A stretch of DNA of 64,000 bases from LMUY01 sp964235495. GTDB taxonomy: Bacteria; Pseudomonadota; Alphaproteobacteria; Acetobacterales; Acetobacteraceae. Shown here in pieces: positions 50,798 to 59,831 of the stretch. Location: assembly GCA_964235495.1 (NCBI GenBank), contig CAXSAX010000001.1:81908-145907 (forward strand), written 5' to 3'. The stretch's first letter is position 1; each line of letters opens with the position of its first letter. The position numbers and the translations under genes were made by a program. The notes below the pieces were generated by a model that saw only the letters and a program-made list of their open reading frames with translations, did no database searches and had not been told where the DNA came from.

Positions 50798-53700
50798 TCA
50801 CTCAGCCGCCACAAGCTGCTCCACCATCTGCGCCGCCTGCGCCAAATCCACCGACAGCAGCCGCGATACCCCCCGCTCCTGCATGGTCACGCCATACAGC
50901 CGGTCCATCCGCGCCATCGTCAGGTGGTGGTGCGTCACCACCAGGAAGCGGGTGCCGGTCTCGCGCACCATCTCACCCAGCAGGCCGCAGAACCGCTCCA
51001 CGTTGGCATCGTCGAGCGGCGCGTCCACCTCGTCCAGCACGCAGACCGGCGCCGGGTTGCAGCGGAACACGGCAAAGATCAGCGACAGCGCCGTCAACGC
51101 CTGCTCCCCGCCAGACAGCAGGGAGAGCGCAGCCAGCTTCTTGCCCGGCGGCTGGGCATAGATTTCCAGCCCCGCCTGCAACGGGTCCTCCGAGCCGACC
51201 AGCGCCAGATGCGCCTTGCCGCCGCCGAACATGCGGGCGAACAGCGCCTGGAAATGCCGGTCCACCTGCGTGAACACATGCCCCAGCCGCTCCCGGCCCT
51301 CGCGGTTGATGTGGCCGATGGAGCCGCGCAGCTTGGCGATGGCGGTGCCCAAAGCGTCCCTCTCGCTGGCGATGGCACCTATCCGGGCCTCGACCTCCTC
51401 CACCTCCAGCGCCGCGCGCAGGTTCACCGGGCCCATCTCCTCCCGCTCCCGCGCCAGCCGGTCGAGCCGGCGGCGGGCGCGCTCCTCGGCCTCTACCGAC
51501 ACATCGCCGGTCGCGGACGGGAGGGCGGCGTTGGCGCCCAGCCGTTCCAAGATGCGCTCGGCAACCGTACCCCAGGCGTGATCGGCCTGGCCGAACGCCG
51601 CGTCCGCCCGCACCAGGCCTTCCCGTGCCGAGGACGCGGCGGCCTCCGCAGACCGGGCGGCCACCGTGGCGCTGCTGTCCACGGCGATGGCGGCCCCCAG
51701 CGCCGCGGCGACCCGGCGGTGCTCGGCCTCCGCAGCGGCCAGGGCCGCCACAGCCTCGGCGGCGCGCTTGGCCACGGCAGCGGGGCCGGCCTGCAACCGC
51801 GCCATCTCCGCGCCCGCTTCCCCGGCGCGCGCCCGCAAATCCGTCACGCGGCTGCCGGCGTCGGCCGCACGGGACCGCCACTCTGCCGCCTCGGCCGCGA
51901 TCGCCCGCAGCCGCGCCGTCCGGGCGGAAGCCTCGCGCAGGCCGTCCCGCAATGCCGCGTCCGCCGCCGCCTCCCGCACGCGCCCTGCGGCCAGGGCCGT
52001 CCGGGTCCGGTCCACGGATTGGCGCAGCATCGTGAGGTCCGGTAGGGCAGCACGCTCGGCTGTCAGCGCGGCCTGGGCCTGTTTCGCTGCCGCCAGCTCC
52101 GGCGCCAGCCGGTCCCACTGCGCCGCCGCGGCCGCCAGCTTGGCCTTGGCCGCCTCGGCCTGGGTCGCGAGGCGGGCGGCCTCGGCCCGGGCGTGCTCCC
52201 AACGCTGCTGCGTGTCCCGGCGGGCGAGCCGAGCCGCGGCCTCTTCGCCGGTCGCGGCCTTGTCGGCGGCCTCTGCCGCCTGGCGGTCCAGCGCGGCCTG
52301 CGCGGCGGCGCCTTGCGTCTCGGCCAGGCGGTCACGCAGGCCGTGCAGGCGGTTGCGCTGCTGCAGCCGCACCGCGGCAGCTGTCGGCGTTCCGGCGCGG
52401 ATCGCATAGCCGTCCCACCGCCATACCGCGCCGGCCGGGGACACCAGGCTTTGCCCCGCGGCCAGGCGGTGATGGTGGGCATCCCCCTCGGCCTCGTCCT
52501 GCACCAGCCCGATCCCGGCCAGGGCGCGTTGCAGGGCGGCGGGGCCGGAAACAAGGGCGGCGAGCGGCGTGGCGGGATGGTGGCCGGATGGCAGCGGCGG
52601 CATCTCGCGCCAGTGGCGAGAGGCCGCCGGGTCCGCCGCCGCGCCCAGCTCCTCGCCAAGGGCGGCGCCCAGGGCGGCTTCGAGGCCAGGGGGCACAGTG
52701 AGCGCGTCCACCATGGGCGGCCAACGCTCGCCGTCCTTGACGCCCAGGACCTCGGTCAGCGCGTTCACCTCGGCGGCGGCCTTGGCGTAGGTGGCGACGG
52801 CCATGCCGTCGCGCTGCCGGGCCTGGGCCAGGCGCTCGGCAGCGGCCAACCGCGCGCCTTCCGCCGCGTCCTGCCGGTCCTGCGCGCGATGCGCCTGCAG
52901 CTCGGCTTCGGCGGCGGTGTCCGCCGCCCGTGCCGCCGCGTCCGGATCGACCTGCGCGGCCAGCGCCCGGTCATGCTCCGCGCGGATCTGTGCGGCCTGG
53001 CTGGCGAGCCGCTTGGCCCGGCCCTCCGCCTCCGCCAGCACCTGCCCCAGCGCCTGCCCGCGGGCCGTCAGCTCCGCCGCACGCTGCATGGCCGCCGCCG
53101 CCTCGGCCTCGGCCTGCTGGGCCGCTGCGCGCGCCGCCGCAGCCTCCGCCTCTGCGGCTTCCCCGCGGCCGGATGCGCCCAGATCGGCCTCGCGCAGGCG
53201 CATGTCCTCGGCGGCCAGCCGCGCCGCCGCCGACCCGGCATCGGCGCTGACCTGCTCGGCGTGCTTCAGGTCCCGTGCCACCTGGGCCTGGCGGGCGGCA
53301 GCGTCCGTCACGGCTTGCCGGGTGCGTGCAGCCTCGGCGTCCAGCTGCTCGCGCACGACCCGGCGGCGCTCCAGCGCCGTGCGGGCGGTGGCCTCCGTGG
53401 CGCGCAGCGGCCCCACCGCGGCCTCGCACTCCGCCGCCTTGGCTGCCGCCGCGCGGACCGCCTCGCTGGTGGCCGTGACGGCAAGCTTGGCCGCTGCAAG
53501 ACCCTGCGCCGCCGCGGCACGCGCCGCCTCCACCCGCGTCCGGGCGATGGAGAGCAACTCGGCCTCGGCATCGCGGACGGCGGTGGACAGGGTGCGCCAC
53601 CGCTCGGCCTGGCGGACCTGGCGTTGCAGGGCCGCCAATTGGCCGTCGAGCTGGCTGCGCAAATCCTCCGCGCGCTCCAGGTTGGCCTCGGCCGCGCGCA

Positions 53701-54256
53701 GCTTCAGCTCCGCCTCGTGCCGCCTTGCGTGCAGCCCGGTGATGCCGGCCGCCTCCTCCAGCACGGCGCGGCGCTCGTCGGGGCGGGCGTTGATGATGGC
53801 GCCGACGCGGCCCTGGCTGACCATGGCGGAGGACCGCGCGCCGCTGGCCAGGTCCGCGAACAAGGTCTGTACATCCCGCGCCCGCACCTCGCGGCCGTTC
53901 AGCCGGAAGGCGCTGCCGCCGCCGCGCTCGATCTTGCGGCTGATCTGCAGCTCATGGCTTTCGTGGAACGGCGGCGGCGCGGCGCCGGCCGCGTCCTCCA
54001 GCGTCAGCACCACCTCGGCCAGGTTGCGGCTGGGGCGGCCGGCGGTGCCGGCGAAGATCACGTCGTCCATCTCACCGCCGCGCAGGGAGCGGGCGCTGCT
54101 TTCGCCCATGGCCCAGCGCAGCGCCTCCACCACGTTGGACTTGCCGCAGCCATTGGGGCCGACCACGCCGGTCAGCCCCGGCAGAATCTCCACCACCTGC
54201 GGCTCGGCGAAGCTCTTGAAGCCGGCGATGCGCAGCCGGCTGAACGCGACGGGCAA
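50798..54256 (-). CDS. smc: Chromosome segregation protein SMC
   Basis: 1152 residues from a TTG at 54256, three bases after the DsbA-like gene stop. Complete SMC: N-terminal FKSFAEPQVVEILPGLTGVVG with Walker A GPNGCGKSN (33-41), very long Ala/Arg/Glu-rich coiled coils, a hinge with LVSPAGAVWRWDGYAIRAG near the middle, and C-terminal signature LSGGEQALTALSLIFAVF with Walker B CVLDEVDAPLDDANVERF. Forms condensin with ScpA/ScpB and organises the nucleoid. The 51-53 kb region carries many long antisense reading frames that are only shadows. Confidence 0.95.
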   Translation of the reverse strand: MPVAFSRLRIAGFKSFAEPQVVEILPGLTGVVGPNGCGKSNVVEALRWAMGESSARSLRGGEMDDVIFAGTAGRPSRNLAEVVLTLEDAAGAAPPPFHESHELQISRKIERGGGSAFRLNGREVRARDVQTLFADLASGARSSAMVSQGRVGAIINARPDERRAVLEEAAGITGLHARRHEAELKLRAAEANLERAEDLRSQLDGQLAALQRQVRQAERWRTLSTAVRDAEAELLSIARTRVEAARAAAAQGLAAAKLAVTATSEAVRAAAAKAAECEAAVGPLRATEATARTALERRRVVREQLDAEAARTRQAVTDAAARQAQVARDLKHAEQVSADAGSAAARLAAEDMRLREADLGASGRGEAAEAEAAAARAAAQQAEAEAAAAMQRAAELTARGQALGQVLAEAEGRAKRLASQAAQIRAEHDRALAAQVDPDAAARAADTAAEAELQAHRAQDRQDAAEGARLAAAERLAQARQRDGMAVATYAKAAAEVNALTEVLGVKDGERWPPMVDALTVPPGLEAALGAALGEELGAAADPAASRHWREMPPLPSGHHPATPLAALVSGPAALQRALAGIGLVQDEAEGDAHHHRLAAGQSLVSPAGAVWRWDGYAIRAGTPTAAAVRLQQRNRLHGLRDRLAETQGAAAQAALDRQAAEAADKAATGEEAAARLARRDTQQRWEHARAEAARLATQAEAAKAKLAAAAAQWDRLAPELAAAKQAQAALTAERAALPDLTMLRQSVDRTRTALAAGRVREAAADAALRDGLREASARTARLRAIAAEAAEWRSRAADAGSRVTDLRARAGEAGAEMARLQAGPAAVAKRAAEAVAALAAAEAEHRRVAAALGAAIAVDSSATVAARSAEAAASSAREGLVRADAAFGQADHAWGTVAERILERLGANAALPSATGDVSVEAEERARRRLDRLAREREEMGPVNLRAALEVEEVEARIGAIASERDALGTAIAKLRGSIGHINREGRERLGHVFTQVDRHFQALFARMFGGGKAHLALVGSEDPLQAGLEIYAQPPGKKLAALSLLSGGEQALTALSLIFAVFRCNPAPVCVLDEVDAPLDDANVERFCGLLGEMVRETGTRFLVVTHHHLTMARMDRLYGVTMQERGVSRLLSVDLAQAAQMVEQLVAAE

Positions 54257-54259
54257 CGC

Positions 54260-54853
54260 CTAGCTCGCCGCGGCGACCAAGCTGGCGATGGTGGCATAGG
54301 GCTGCTCGCCGCCGTGCAGGGATTTCTCGGCCACGATGAAGGTCGGCGTGCTGTCCACCTTGTACTTGTCCACGCCGACCTGCTGCTCGTTCAGGATCTC
54401 GGAGCGGAACGCCTCGTCGGAAACCGTGCTGTCGAACAGCGCCCGCGGCATCCCAGCCAGGGCGGCGCGCTTGAACAGCTCCTCGTTGGGGTTCACGCCG
54501 CGGGCGAACGCCCACCGGTCCTGCGTCGCGAGCAGGTTGGTCACGAACGCCTCGTAGCGGATGGGCGGCAGGGCGCGCGCCACCATGGCGGCGGTCAGCG
54601 CCACCTGGTCGAGCGGGAAGTCCCGGTACACGTAGCGCAGCTTGCCGGTGTCGATCAGCTTGGCCTTCACCTCGGGGAACACCTCCTTGGACCAGGCGGC
54701 GCAATGCGTGCAGGTCAGCGAGAACCATTCCTGCATCGTCACCGGCGCGTCCGGCTTGCCCAGGTCGCGGTCGCCCATGCGGTCGTCGGCAGCCAAGGCG
54801 GGGAGTGCTGCGAGGCTGGCGGTGGCGGCGATCAGGGTGCGGCGGGTCAGCAT
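54260..54853 (-). CDS. DsbA-family thiol:disulfide oxidoreductase-like protein
   Basis: 197 residues. Signal peptide ending ALAAD, thioredoxin fold with redox motif C48-T-H-C51 (FSLTCTHCAAW), helix insert (AAMVARALPPIRYEAFVTNLLATQDRW) and cis-Pro loop VDSTPTFIVAE. Belongs to the DsbA/DsbG-like group found directly upstream of smc in many Alphaproteobacteria. Periplasmic disulfide chemistry. Three bases before smc, so probably one message. Confidence 0.9.
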   Translation of the reverse strand: MLTRRTLIAATASLAALPALAADDRMGDRDLGKPDAPVTMQEWFSLTCTHCAAWSKEVFPEVKAKLIDTGKLRYVYRDFPLDQVALTAAMVARALPPIRYEAFVTNLLATQDRWAFARGVNPNEELFKRAALAGMPRALFDSTVSDEAFRSEILNEQQVGVDKYKVDSTPTFIVAEKSLHGGEQPYATIASLVAAAS

Positions 54854-54960
54854 GGGCGCCTCATGAAGCAGGGTGGCGGGCCGTGTCGGCCTCGGGCATC
54901 TGCGCCGTGTTTAGCACGCGAGTCGTCGTCCTGTACAGCGGGGCTGTGCAGCGGGCGCGC

Positions 54961-55983
54961 TCAGCCGGAGCTGGCGGGCCCGGCGCTGTCGTGTTCCGGG
55001 CCGGGCAGGTCCGGGTGCTCCATCGCGTTGGCGCGCACCGGGTCGGACGGCGCCGCACCCGGCTCGGACGAGTCGATGATCACCAGCATGGCCCCGGCGA
55101 GCGGGCTGGGCACCGCGTCCTTGGGCAGCAGGGCGGCGAAGCGGCGGTCGGCGGCGGCGGCGTCCCGCAGCTTGGCGTCGATCAGCCCGGCGTGGTCCAG
55201 GTAGGCGTTGAAGCGGGACGGGATGCGGACGCAGCCTTCCGAATCCCAGCGGCCCAGGCGCGGCTCCAGCGCCGCCGGGTCGGTCGCGTGCATCTCCATC
55301 CGGACGGCCATCAGCGCACCCGGCGTGCGCCAGTCATCCGTGGTCTGCCAGCCGAAATCCCATACCCGCATCCCGCGCACGCCGATGCCGCGGATGTGGT
55401 TCTCGTTGTAGGTGCCCTCCGCGCGGTAGCCGAGGATGGACGCATCGTTGGCGAACACCCCCACCGGGGTGCGGAAATGCTCTTTGCGGCCGGGCTTGCC
55501 GGTGCTGACGCGGACGGCGCCCACCGCGTCCCAAGGCCGTGCCCCGGGATAGGCCACGGCGACCCAGAGGCGCTGCGCCTGCGCCGAGCGGTCCACCACC
55601 AGCACGACCTGCCGGGCGTCGATGCCGGCGTGCGCGCGGTCCATCATGGCGCGGGCGGCGGCGAGGGCGGAGCGGGCAGCGGCCGGGTCGTCCGGCAACA
55701 GGACGCCTGGGAGGGAGCGCCGCATATCCGCCATCAGCGCGAGGACGGCAGGCTTGTCGGCGGACGGGGCGGAGAGCGGCGGACGAGGCGGCAGCGGGGG
55801 CCGAACCGGCGCAAGGGCAGACATGGCGGCTGCCGGCTCCTGGCTGGCCATTACCTGAACGGTGCTGCCCGCTGACTTGCTGCCGGGTTCGTTCCGGCTC
55901 GCCAGCGTTTCCTGGGCCGCGCAGCCCATCGTGGCCAGGCAAGCCACAAGGGCGCTTAGGACAGGCGCGGCACGGTGGAACAT
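54961..55983 (-). CDS. L,D-transpeptidase (YkuD) lipoprotein-like enzyme
   Basis: 340 residues. N-terminal signal with a possible lipobox (LATMGC), a Pro/Ala-rich linker (residues 25-80), a small helical region, then the YkuD domain (about 125-300): VVLVVDRSAQAQRLWV, VSTGKPGRKEHFRTPVGVF and the active-site HATDPAALEPRLGRWDSEGCVRIP with H232 and C251. Crosslinks or anchors peptidoglycan in the periplasm. It sits between DUF721 and the DsbA-like gene, interrupting the usual block. The C-terminal 35 residues are acidic and disordered. Confidence 0.85.
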   Translation of the reverse strand: MFHRAAPVLSALVACLATMGCAAQETLASRNEPGSKSAGSTVQVMASQEPAAAMSALAPVRPPLPPRPPLSAPSADKPAVLALMADMRRSLPGVLLPDDPAAARSALAAARAMMDRAHAGIDARQVVLVVDRSAQAQRLWVAVAYPGARPWDAVGAVRVSTGKPGRKEHFRTPVGVFANDASILGYRAEGTYNENHIRGIGVRGMRVWDFGWQTTDDWRTPGALMAVRMEMHATDPAALEPRLGRWDSEGCVRIPSRFNAYLDHAGLIDAKLRDAAAADRRFAALLPKDAVPSPLAGAMLVIIDSSEPGAAPSDPVRANAMEHPDLPGPEHDSAGPASSG

Positions 55984-56097
55984 CGTGGGTCCGGCGATGC
56001 AGGAAACTCGTGCTTTACATATAAGCCTGAAGCCGCGGTGCTGAAACGCCGCTGTGTGGTGAACTTGCCCACTGTCTCCCAGCCGCCACAGCGGCCG

Positions 56098-56556
56098 TCA
56101 TCGCTGGCCGCGCCCGCGCACCGCCTGACCCAGCCGTGCAAGCGCATCGTGCAAGGGTCCGGCCACCATCCCGGCGATGGGCGGCGCAGGCCCGGGCTCC
56201 GGCCCCGCCAGCGGCACGGCGGGCAGCACGGGTGGCGCTTCCTGGACGAAGCGCAGCCGCTCGGCCAGGACGCGGCCAAAATGGCCATTGACCCGCGCCA
56301 GCAGCTCGGGCGCCATATGCTGCAGCTCGAGCGCGATCGGCCCGGAGCAGGACAGCGTCAGCGTGGCGCCGGACAGGCGGCGCGGCGCGGTGATGGCAGC
56401 CAGGGCTGGCCCCACGATGACGCCCCAGTCGGCCTGCATCTGCGCAGTGGCGGGGGAGCGCTTGCGGAACGCGGGCCGGGTCAGCGCCGGCACCAGGGCG
56501 CCGACCGGGCGCGGGCCATGGACGAAGCGCTTGTCGTCCTTGCCATCCGCCGCCAT
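56098..56556 (-). CDS. DUF721 (DciA-like) protein
   Basis: 152 residues. KH-like DUF721 fold: RPVGALVPALTRPAFRKRSPATAQMQADWGVIVG, LSGATLTLSCSGPIALELQHMAPELLARVNGHFG (shown in blocks), RLRFVQ. DciA-type proteins interact with the replicative helicase in other bacteria; family members in Alphaproteobacteria are commonly found beside mutY and dsbA-smc as here. Starts 8 bp from the divergent mutY start, so the promoters overlap the genes. Disordered Pro-rich C-terminus. Confidence 0.85.
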   Translation of the reverse strand: MAADGKDDKRFVHGPRPVGALVPALTRPAFRKRSPATAQMQADWGVIVGPALAAITAPRRLSGATLTLSCSGPIALELQHMAPELLARVNGHFGRVLAERLRFVQEAPPVLPAVPLAGPEPGPAPPIAGMVAGPLHDALARLGQAVRGRGQR

Positions 56557-56564
56557 ACCGCGCC

Positions 56565-57614
56565 GTGCCCCCTGATGATCCGTCCGCCGCCGACCTGCTC
56601 GGCTGGTACGACAGCCACCGCCGCCGGCTGCCCTGGCGGCACCCGCCAGGCGAGGCCGCCGATCCGTACCGCATATGGCTCTCGGAGATCATGCTTCAGC
56701 AGACCACCGTCACGGCGGTCATGCCTTATTACCATCGGTTCGTGCAGCGGTTCCCCACCGTGCAAGCCCTGGCCGCGGCCGCGGAGGAGGAGGTGCTCGC
56801 CGCCTGGGCCGGGCTCGGCTACTATGCGCGGGCGCGCAACCTGCACGCCTGCGCCAAGGCGGTGGCTGCGGCAGGCGGCTTTCCCCGGACGGTGGCGGGG
56901 CTGCGCGCCCTGCCCGGCATCGGCGCCTACACCTCCGTCGCCGTCGCGGCCATCGCGTTCGGGGTGCCGGGCATCCCGATCGACGGCAACGTCGAACGCG
57001 TCGCGAGCCGGCTGTTCGCGATCGCCGCGCCGCTGCCGGACAGCCGTGGCGCCATCGCCGCCGCCGCCGCCCAGCTTGGCGAGGACCCGGGCGCGCAGGC
57101 GCGGCCGTCGGACTTCGCCCAGGCGCTGTTCGACCTTGGCGCCACGATCTGCACCCCGCGTGACCCGGCCTGCATTTTGTGCCCGCTTGCCGCCGGGTGC
57201 CGGGCGCGGCGGGCCGGGATCGCCGGGGAGCTGCCGCGCAAGGCTGCCAAGAAGCCGCGCCCCCGCCGGCACGGCGCGCATTTTTGGCTGACGGACGCCG
57301 CCGGCCAGGTGCTGCTGCGCCGCCGCCCGCCGCGCGGCCTGCTGGGCGGCATGACGGAGCTGCCCGGCACGGCCTGGCGCACCGAGCCCTGGCCGGAAGC
57401 CGAAGCGATCGCCGCCGCTCCCGCCGCCGCCGCATGGCGCCGCGTCGGCCAGGCTTTCCACGGGCTGACCCATTTCGAGCTGGTCATCGACGTGTACGCG
57501 GCAGACGTACCAGAGATCGAGGCAGAGGGTTTCCTGCGCCCGGCTGCGGCCTTGGACGGGGAGGCGCTGCCGAGCGTGATGCGCAAATGCGTGGCGGTGG
57601 CGCGCGGCGCATGA
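56565..57614 (+). CDS. mutY: A/G-specific adenine glycosylase MutY
   Basis: 349 residues from GTG 56565. HhH-GPD glycosylase: E41 (LSEIMLQQTTV) and D140 (GIPIDGNVERV) are the catalytic pair, hairpin LPGIGAYTS, and a [4Fe-4S] cluster from C196, C203, C206, C212. The C-terminal Nudix-like domain (FWLTDAAGQVLLRRRPPRGLLGGMTELPG, then HGLTHFELVIDVY) recognises 8-oxoG. Removes A opposite 8-oxoguanine. Ends shortly before the MITE-like element. Confidence 0.95.
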   Translation: MPPDDPSAADLLGWYDSHRRRLPWRHPPGEAADPYRIWLSEIMLQQTTVTAVMPYYHRFVQRFPTVQALAAAAEEEVLAAWAGLGYYARARNLHACAKAVAAAGGFPRTVAGLRALPGIGAYTSVAVAAIAFGVPGIPIDGNVERVASRLFAIAAPLPDSRGAIAAAAAQLGEDPGAQARPSDFAQALFDLGATICTPRDPACILCPLAAGCRARRAGIAGELPRKAAKKPRPRRHGAHFWLTDAAGQVLLRRRPPRGLLGGMTELPGTAWRTEPWPEAEAIAAAPAAAAWRRVGQAFHGLTHFELVIDVYAADVPEIEAEGFLRPAAALDGEALPSVMRKCVAVARGA

Positions 57615-57708
57615 CGGGGGGGGTATCCGCCGAAGGGCTTGCGGCGATCTTCCCGCCGATTGTGGAGGCTGTCGTGTTCGCGGGCATGTTGCAGGCTGGC
57701 GGCCTGCG

Positions 57709-57887
57709 CTAGCAGGCTGCTGAAAAAGGCCGAGGATACATCCTGCAGGGCTCTGCCCTGCACCCGAAAGGGGATAGTCATCCCTTTTACCCCTGTTTCT
57801 AGGTGTCCAGAGGACGACTGTCCTCTGGTGGGGTTCGGGGCGAAGCCCTGATCCTTAGCTGTGCAGAGTTTTTCAGCAGCCTGCTAG
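57709..57887. mobile_element. MITE-like element with perfect terminal inverted repeats
   Basis: Perfect 19-bp terminal repeats, CTAGCAGGCTGCTGAAAAA at 57709-57727 and its exact complement at 57869-57887, bound a 179-bp element with no ORF. Inside are three further hairpins: GCAGGGC/GCCCTGC (57745-57761), AAAGGGGAT/ATCCCTTT with a bulge (57767-57787) and a perfect 9-bp stem CCAGAGGAC/GTCCTCTGG (57807-57828). The outer CTAG on each side may be a 4-bp IS5-type target duplication, or the TA an IS630-type one. It lies between the convergent mutY and blh genes. Confidence 0.8.
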
Positions 57888-57919
57888 GGCGGCGCCCCGT
57901 TCCTCATGGGAGCCATGAG

Positions 57920-58843
57920 CTACGGCGCTGCAGCCGCCACCCCAGCGCGGTCCGGAGCCGGCCTGCGCTGACGAGGCGCCGCGTCCCGCATGACCTGCCA
58001 GCCGGTCAGCGCGTCGAGCAGCATGTGCGGCAGGGTCAGCGCGGCGAGCCCCTCGATGGTCAGCGTGAGCAGGCGGTCCGGCACGTCGCCGGGGAACCAG
58101 CGCCATAGCCCGGCGCCGATCAGCAAGGTCAGCGCGGTGACCGGCACCGACCGCCTGAGCGCGTCCGCCATGGTGCGGACTCGCGGGGCGCGTACGTCCT
58201 GTACAAGCGCCGCCATGTGCCGGGGCGCATGGAAGCATACGAAGTAGGCGGCGAACCCGGCCAGCGGTGGTAAGGCGGCAAACAGCAGCCCCAGGCACGC
58301 GGGCTCGATCAGTGCGGACCACTGCCGGCGGGCAAGGCTGCGGCCGGTCCAGAGCAGCGCCGCCAGCACCCATCCGTAGCATCCGGCGACCAGCCAGTCC
58401 GGCGGCTCGGCCAGCGGGTGCAACGCAACCAGGCCGAGGAGGTGGGCGGTCGCCGCCGGATGTATGAGCACAGGAAGGGCAATCGGCAGGCCGCCGCGAA
58501 CCAGAGCCCCCAGCGGGTGCGGCCCGGCATCCTCCGTGCCGAAGTGCCAGACGGACGCGGCCAGGAAGCCGGCCAGGGTGGTGAGTGGGGCGAACCGCCA
58601 GGTGATCAGCACGCAGGCCGCCAGGCCGAGATAGGGCAGCGCGAAGATCGGGAACCAAGCCCAGCCGAGGGCAGGCCGCATGAACGGGCGGGCGATTTCA
58701 CCATCCAGCGCCCCATGGGGCACGCCCAGCAGGATGATGACGGCCAGGACGGCCAGGCACCCCGCCGCCTGCGGCAGCAGCGTGGTCGCTGCGAGGAGCA
58801 ACAGGACCGGGACCATGCCCAGACGGCGGGATGCGGGAGTCAT
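57920..58843 (-). CDS. blh: Brp/Blh-family beta-carotene 15,15'-dioxygenase
   Basis: 307 residues, integral membrane protein with about eight hydrophobic segments. Brp/Blh enzymes cleave beta-carotene to two retinal molecules. The iron-ligand-type histidine motifs are all present: GVPHGALDGE (H43), VWHFGTED (H100), FHAPRHM (H205, H209) and LPHMLLDA (H273). It follows the rhodopsin gene by 49 bp on the same strand, so it would supply its chromophore. No carotenoid synthesis genes are in the window. The C-terminal tail is Ala/Arg/Pro-rich. Confidence 0.88.
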   Translation of the reverse strand: MTPASRRLGMVPVLLLLAATTLLPQAAGCLAVLAVIILLGVPHGALDGEIARPFMRPALGWAWFPIFALPYLGLAACVLITWRFAPLTTLAGFLAASVWHFGTEDAGPHPLGALVRGGLPIALPVLIHPAATAHLLGLVALHPLAEPPDWLVAGCYGWVLAALLWTGRSLARRQWSALIEPACLGLLFAALPPLAGFAAYFVCFHAPRHMAALVQDVRAPRVRTMADALRRSVPVTALTLLIGAGLWRWFPGDVPDRLLTLTIEGLAALTLPHMLLDALTGWQVMRDAAPRQRRPAPDRAGVAAAAP

Positions 58844-58892
58844 GATGCGCGTGGGAGGACGCGCTGGGCAGGATCGCTGCCCAGCAGCACCT

Positions 58893-59669
58893 TCAGGCCG
58901 CGGAGCGAAGTGGGCTCGTCGCGTTGACCGTGAGCTTGGGCTCGTGGGAGACGACCCTGCTCATGCTCGAGACGGACAGGAGACCATAGGCCACCTTGGA
59001 TACGAAATCGATGATGGCGATCAGCGCCACGCCGGCGGTGCTGCTGATGACGCCGAGGCCGTCAGTGTCGAACGCCAGGATGATCGGGTAGATCAGCCAC
59101 AGCACCGACAGGATCAGCGCGTTGCGGCGGTAGTCGGCCTGCACCTCGGCCGTCTCCGTCCGGTTCTCCTGCAGCATCGGCCCCCACATGACGTAGTACA
59201 CCGCGAGGAAGGCGACGCAGGAGGTCAGGAACCAAGTCCACTTGATCCAGCCGGTCTCCGAAAGGCCGAACGCGAAGGCGGTGATGATCATCATGAGGTC
59301 GGCCAGCAACAGGCCGGCGATCAGGCCGCCGCGGCGCAGGTTGGACTGGAAGGCGGTGTAGGCGAGCGACAGCAGCAGCAGCGGCGTGGTGAAGCTCCAA
59401 TCGACGTAGCGCGCCCAGTAGAAGATCCGGCCGATGATGCCGACGGTGTCGCCGGGAGCCGTTGGCAGGGTGACCCCCACCGGCACGAGGACGCTGCCCT
59501 GCCCGGACGCCATCGCGAGATAGGAACACGCGGCGATGATCGGCACGATGCCGTGGAAGATGGTGTGGGCCTGCTCGTGCCCCGTCCTCTGCTTGCCGAT
59601 GAGGAGGATGGCCGCGCCGCCGACCAGCATCGCGATCGTATCGAGCCAGAGCCAGAATTCGGACGTCAT
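58893..59669 (-). CDS. Microbial (type I) rhodopsin, putative light-driven proton pump, DTS motif
   Basis: 258 residues from ATG 59669, which has GGAGG upstream at good spacing. Seven hydrophobic helices. Retinal lysine K225 with counter-ion D221 in IIDFVSKVAYG. Helix C is RYVDWSFTTPLLLLSLAY: R87, proton acceptor D90 and T94 match bacteriorhodopsin R82, D85 and T89, while the donor D96 position is S101. Helix F has WLIYP. L98 at the position of the proteorhodopsin colour switch predicts green absorption. The sequence is closer to bacteriorhodopsin-like eubacterial pumps than to ordinary proteorhodopsin (inference). First gene of a rhodopsin-blh unit. Confidence 0.9.
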   Translation of the reverse strand: MTSEFWLWLDTIAMLVGGAAILLIGKQRTGHEQAHTIFHGIVPIIAACSYLAMASGQGSVLVPVGVTLPTAPGDTVGIIGRIFYWARYVDWSFTTPLLLLSLAYTAFQSNLRRGGLIAGLLLADLMMIITAFAFGLSETGWIKWTWFLTSCVAFLAVYYVMWGPMLQENRTETAEVQADYRRNALILSVLWLIYPIILAFDTDGLGVISSTAGVALIAIIDFVSKVAYGLLSVSSMSRVVSHEPKLTVNATSPLRSAA

Positions 59670-59831
59670 GCCGGGCCTCCAGAGCAGGTTGTGAATACCC
59701 GCAGCGCGCGCAGTCATCCGCGGTTGCGTCCGGCGTCGAATTTGTCCAAGGCGTTGACGGCTTTTTGAAATTCATCGGCAGTTCAGCCGCAGTCACGCCG
59801 CTGGCGAGCTGCTGGCGGCCAGGGGGTCGCG

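Noticed and set aside
50924..55204. Very long antisense reading frames (up to about 1000 codons) opposite smc
   Set aside because: They mirror the high-GC coiled-coil coding sequence of smc, are Arg/Gly/Ala-rich with no domains, and have no ribosome-binding site or conserved motif.
59670..59831. Possible small gene between the rhodopsin and FAD oxidoreductase starts on the minus strand
   Set aside because: A short peptide-like frame (FQKAVNALDKFDAGRNRG) exists but has no start codon and follows a stop directly; too short to support.
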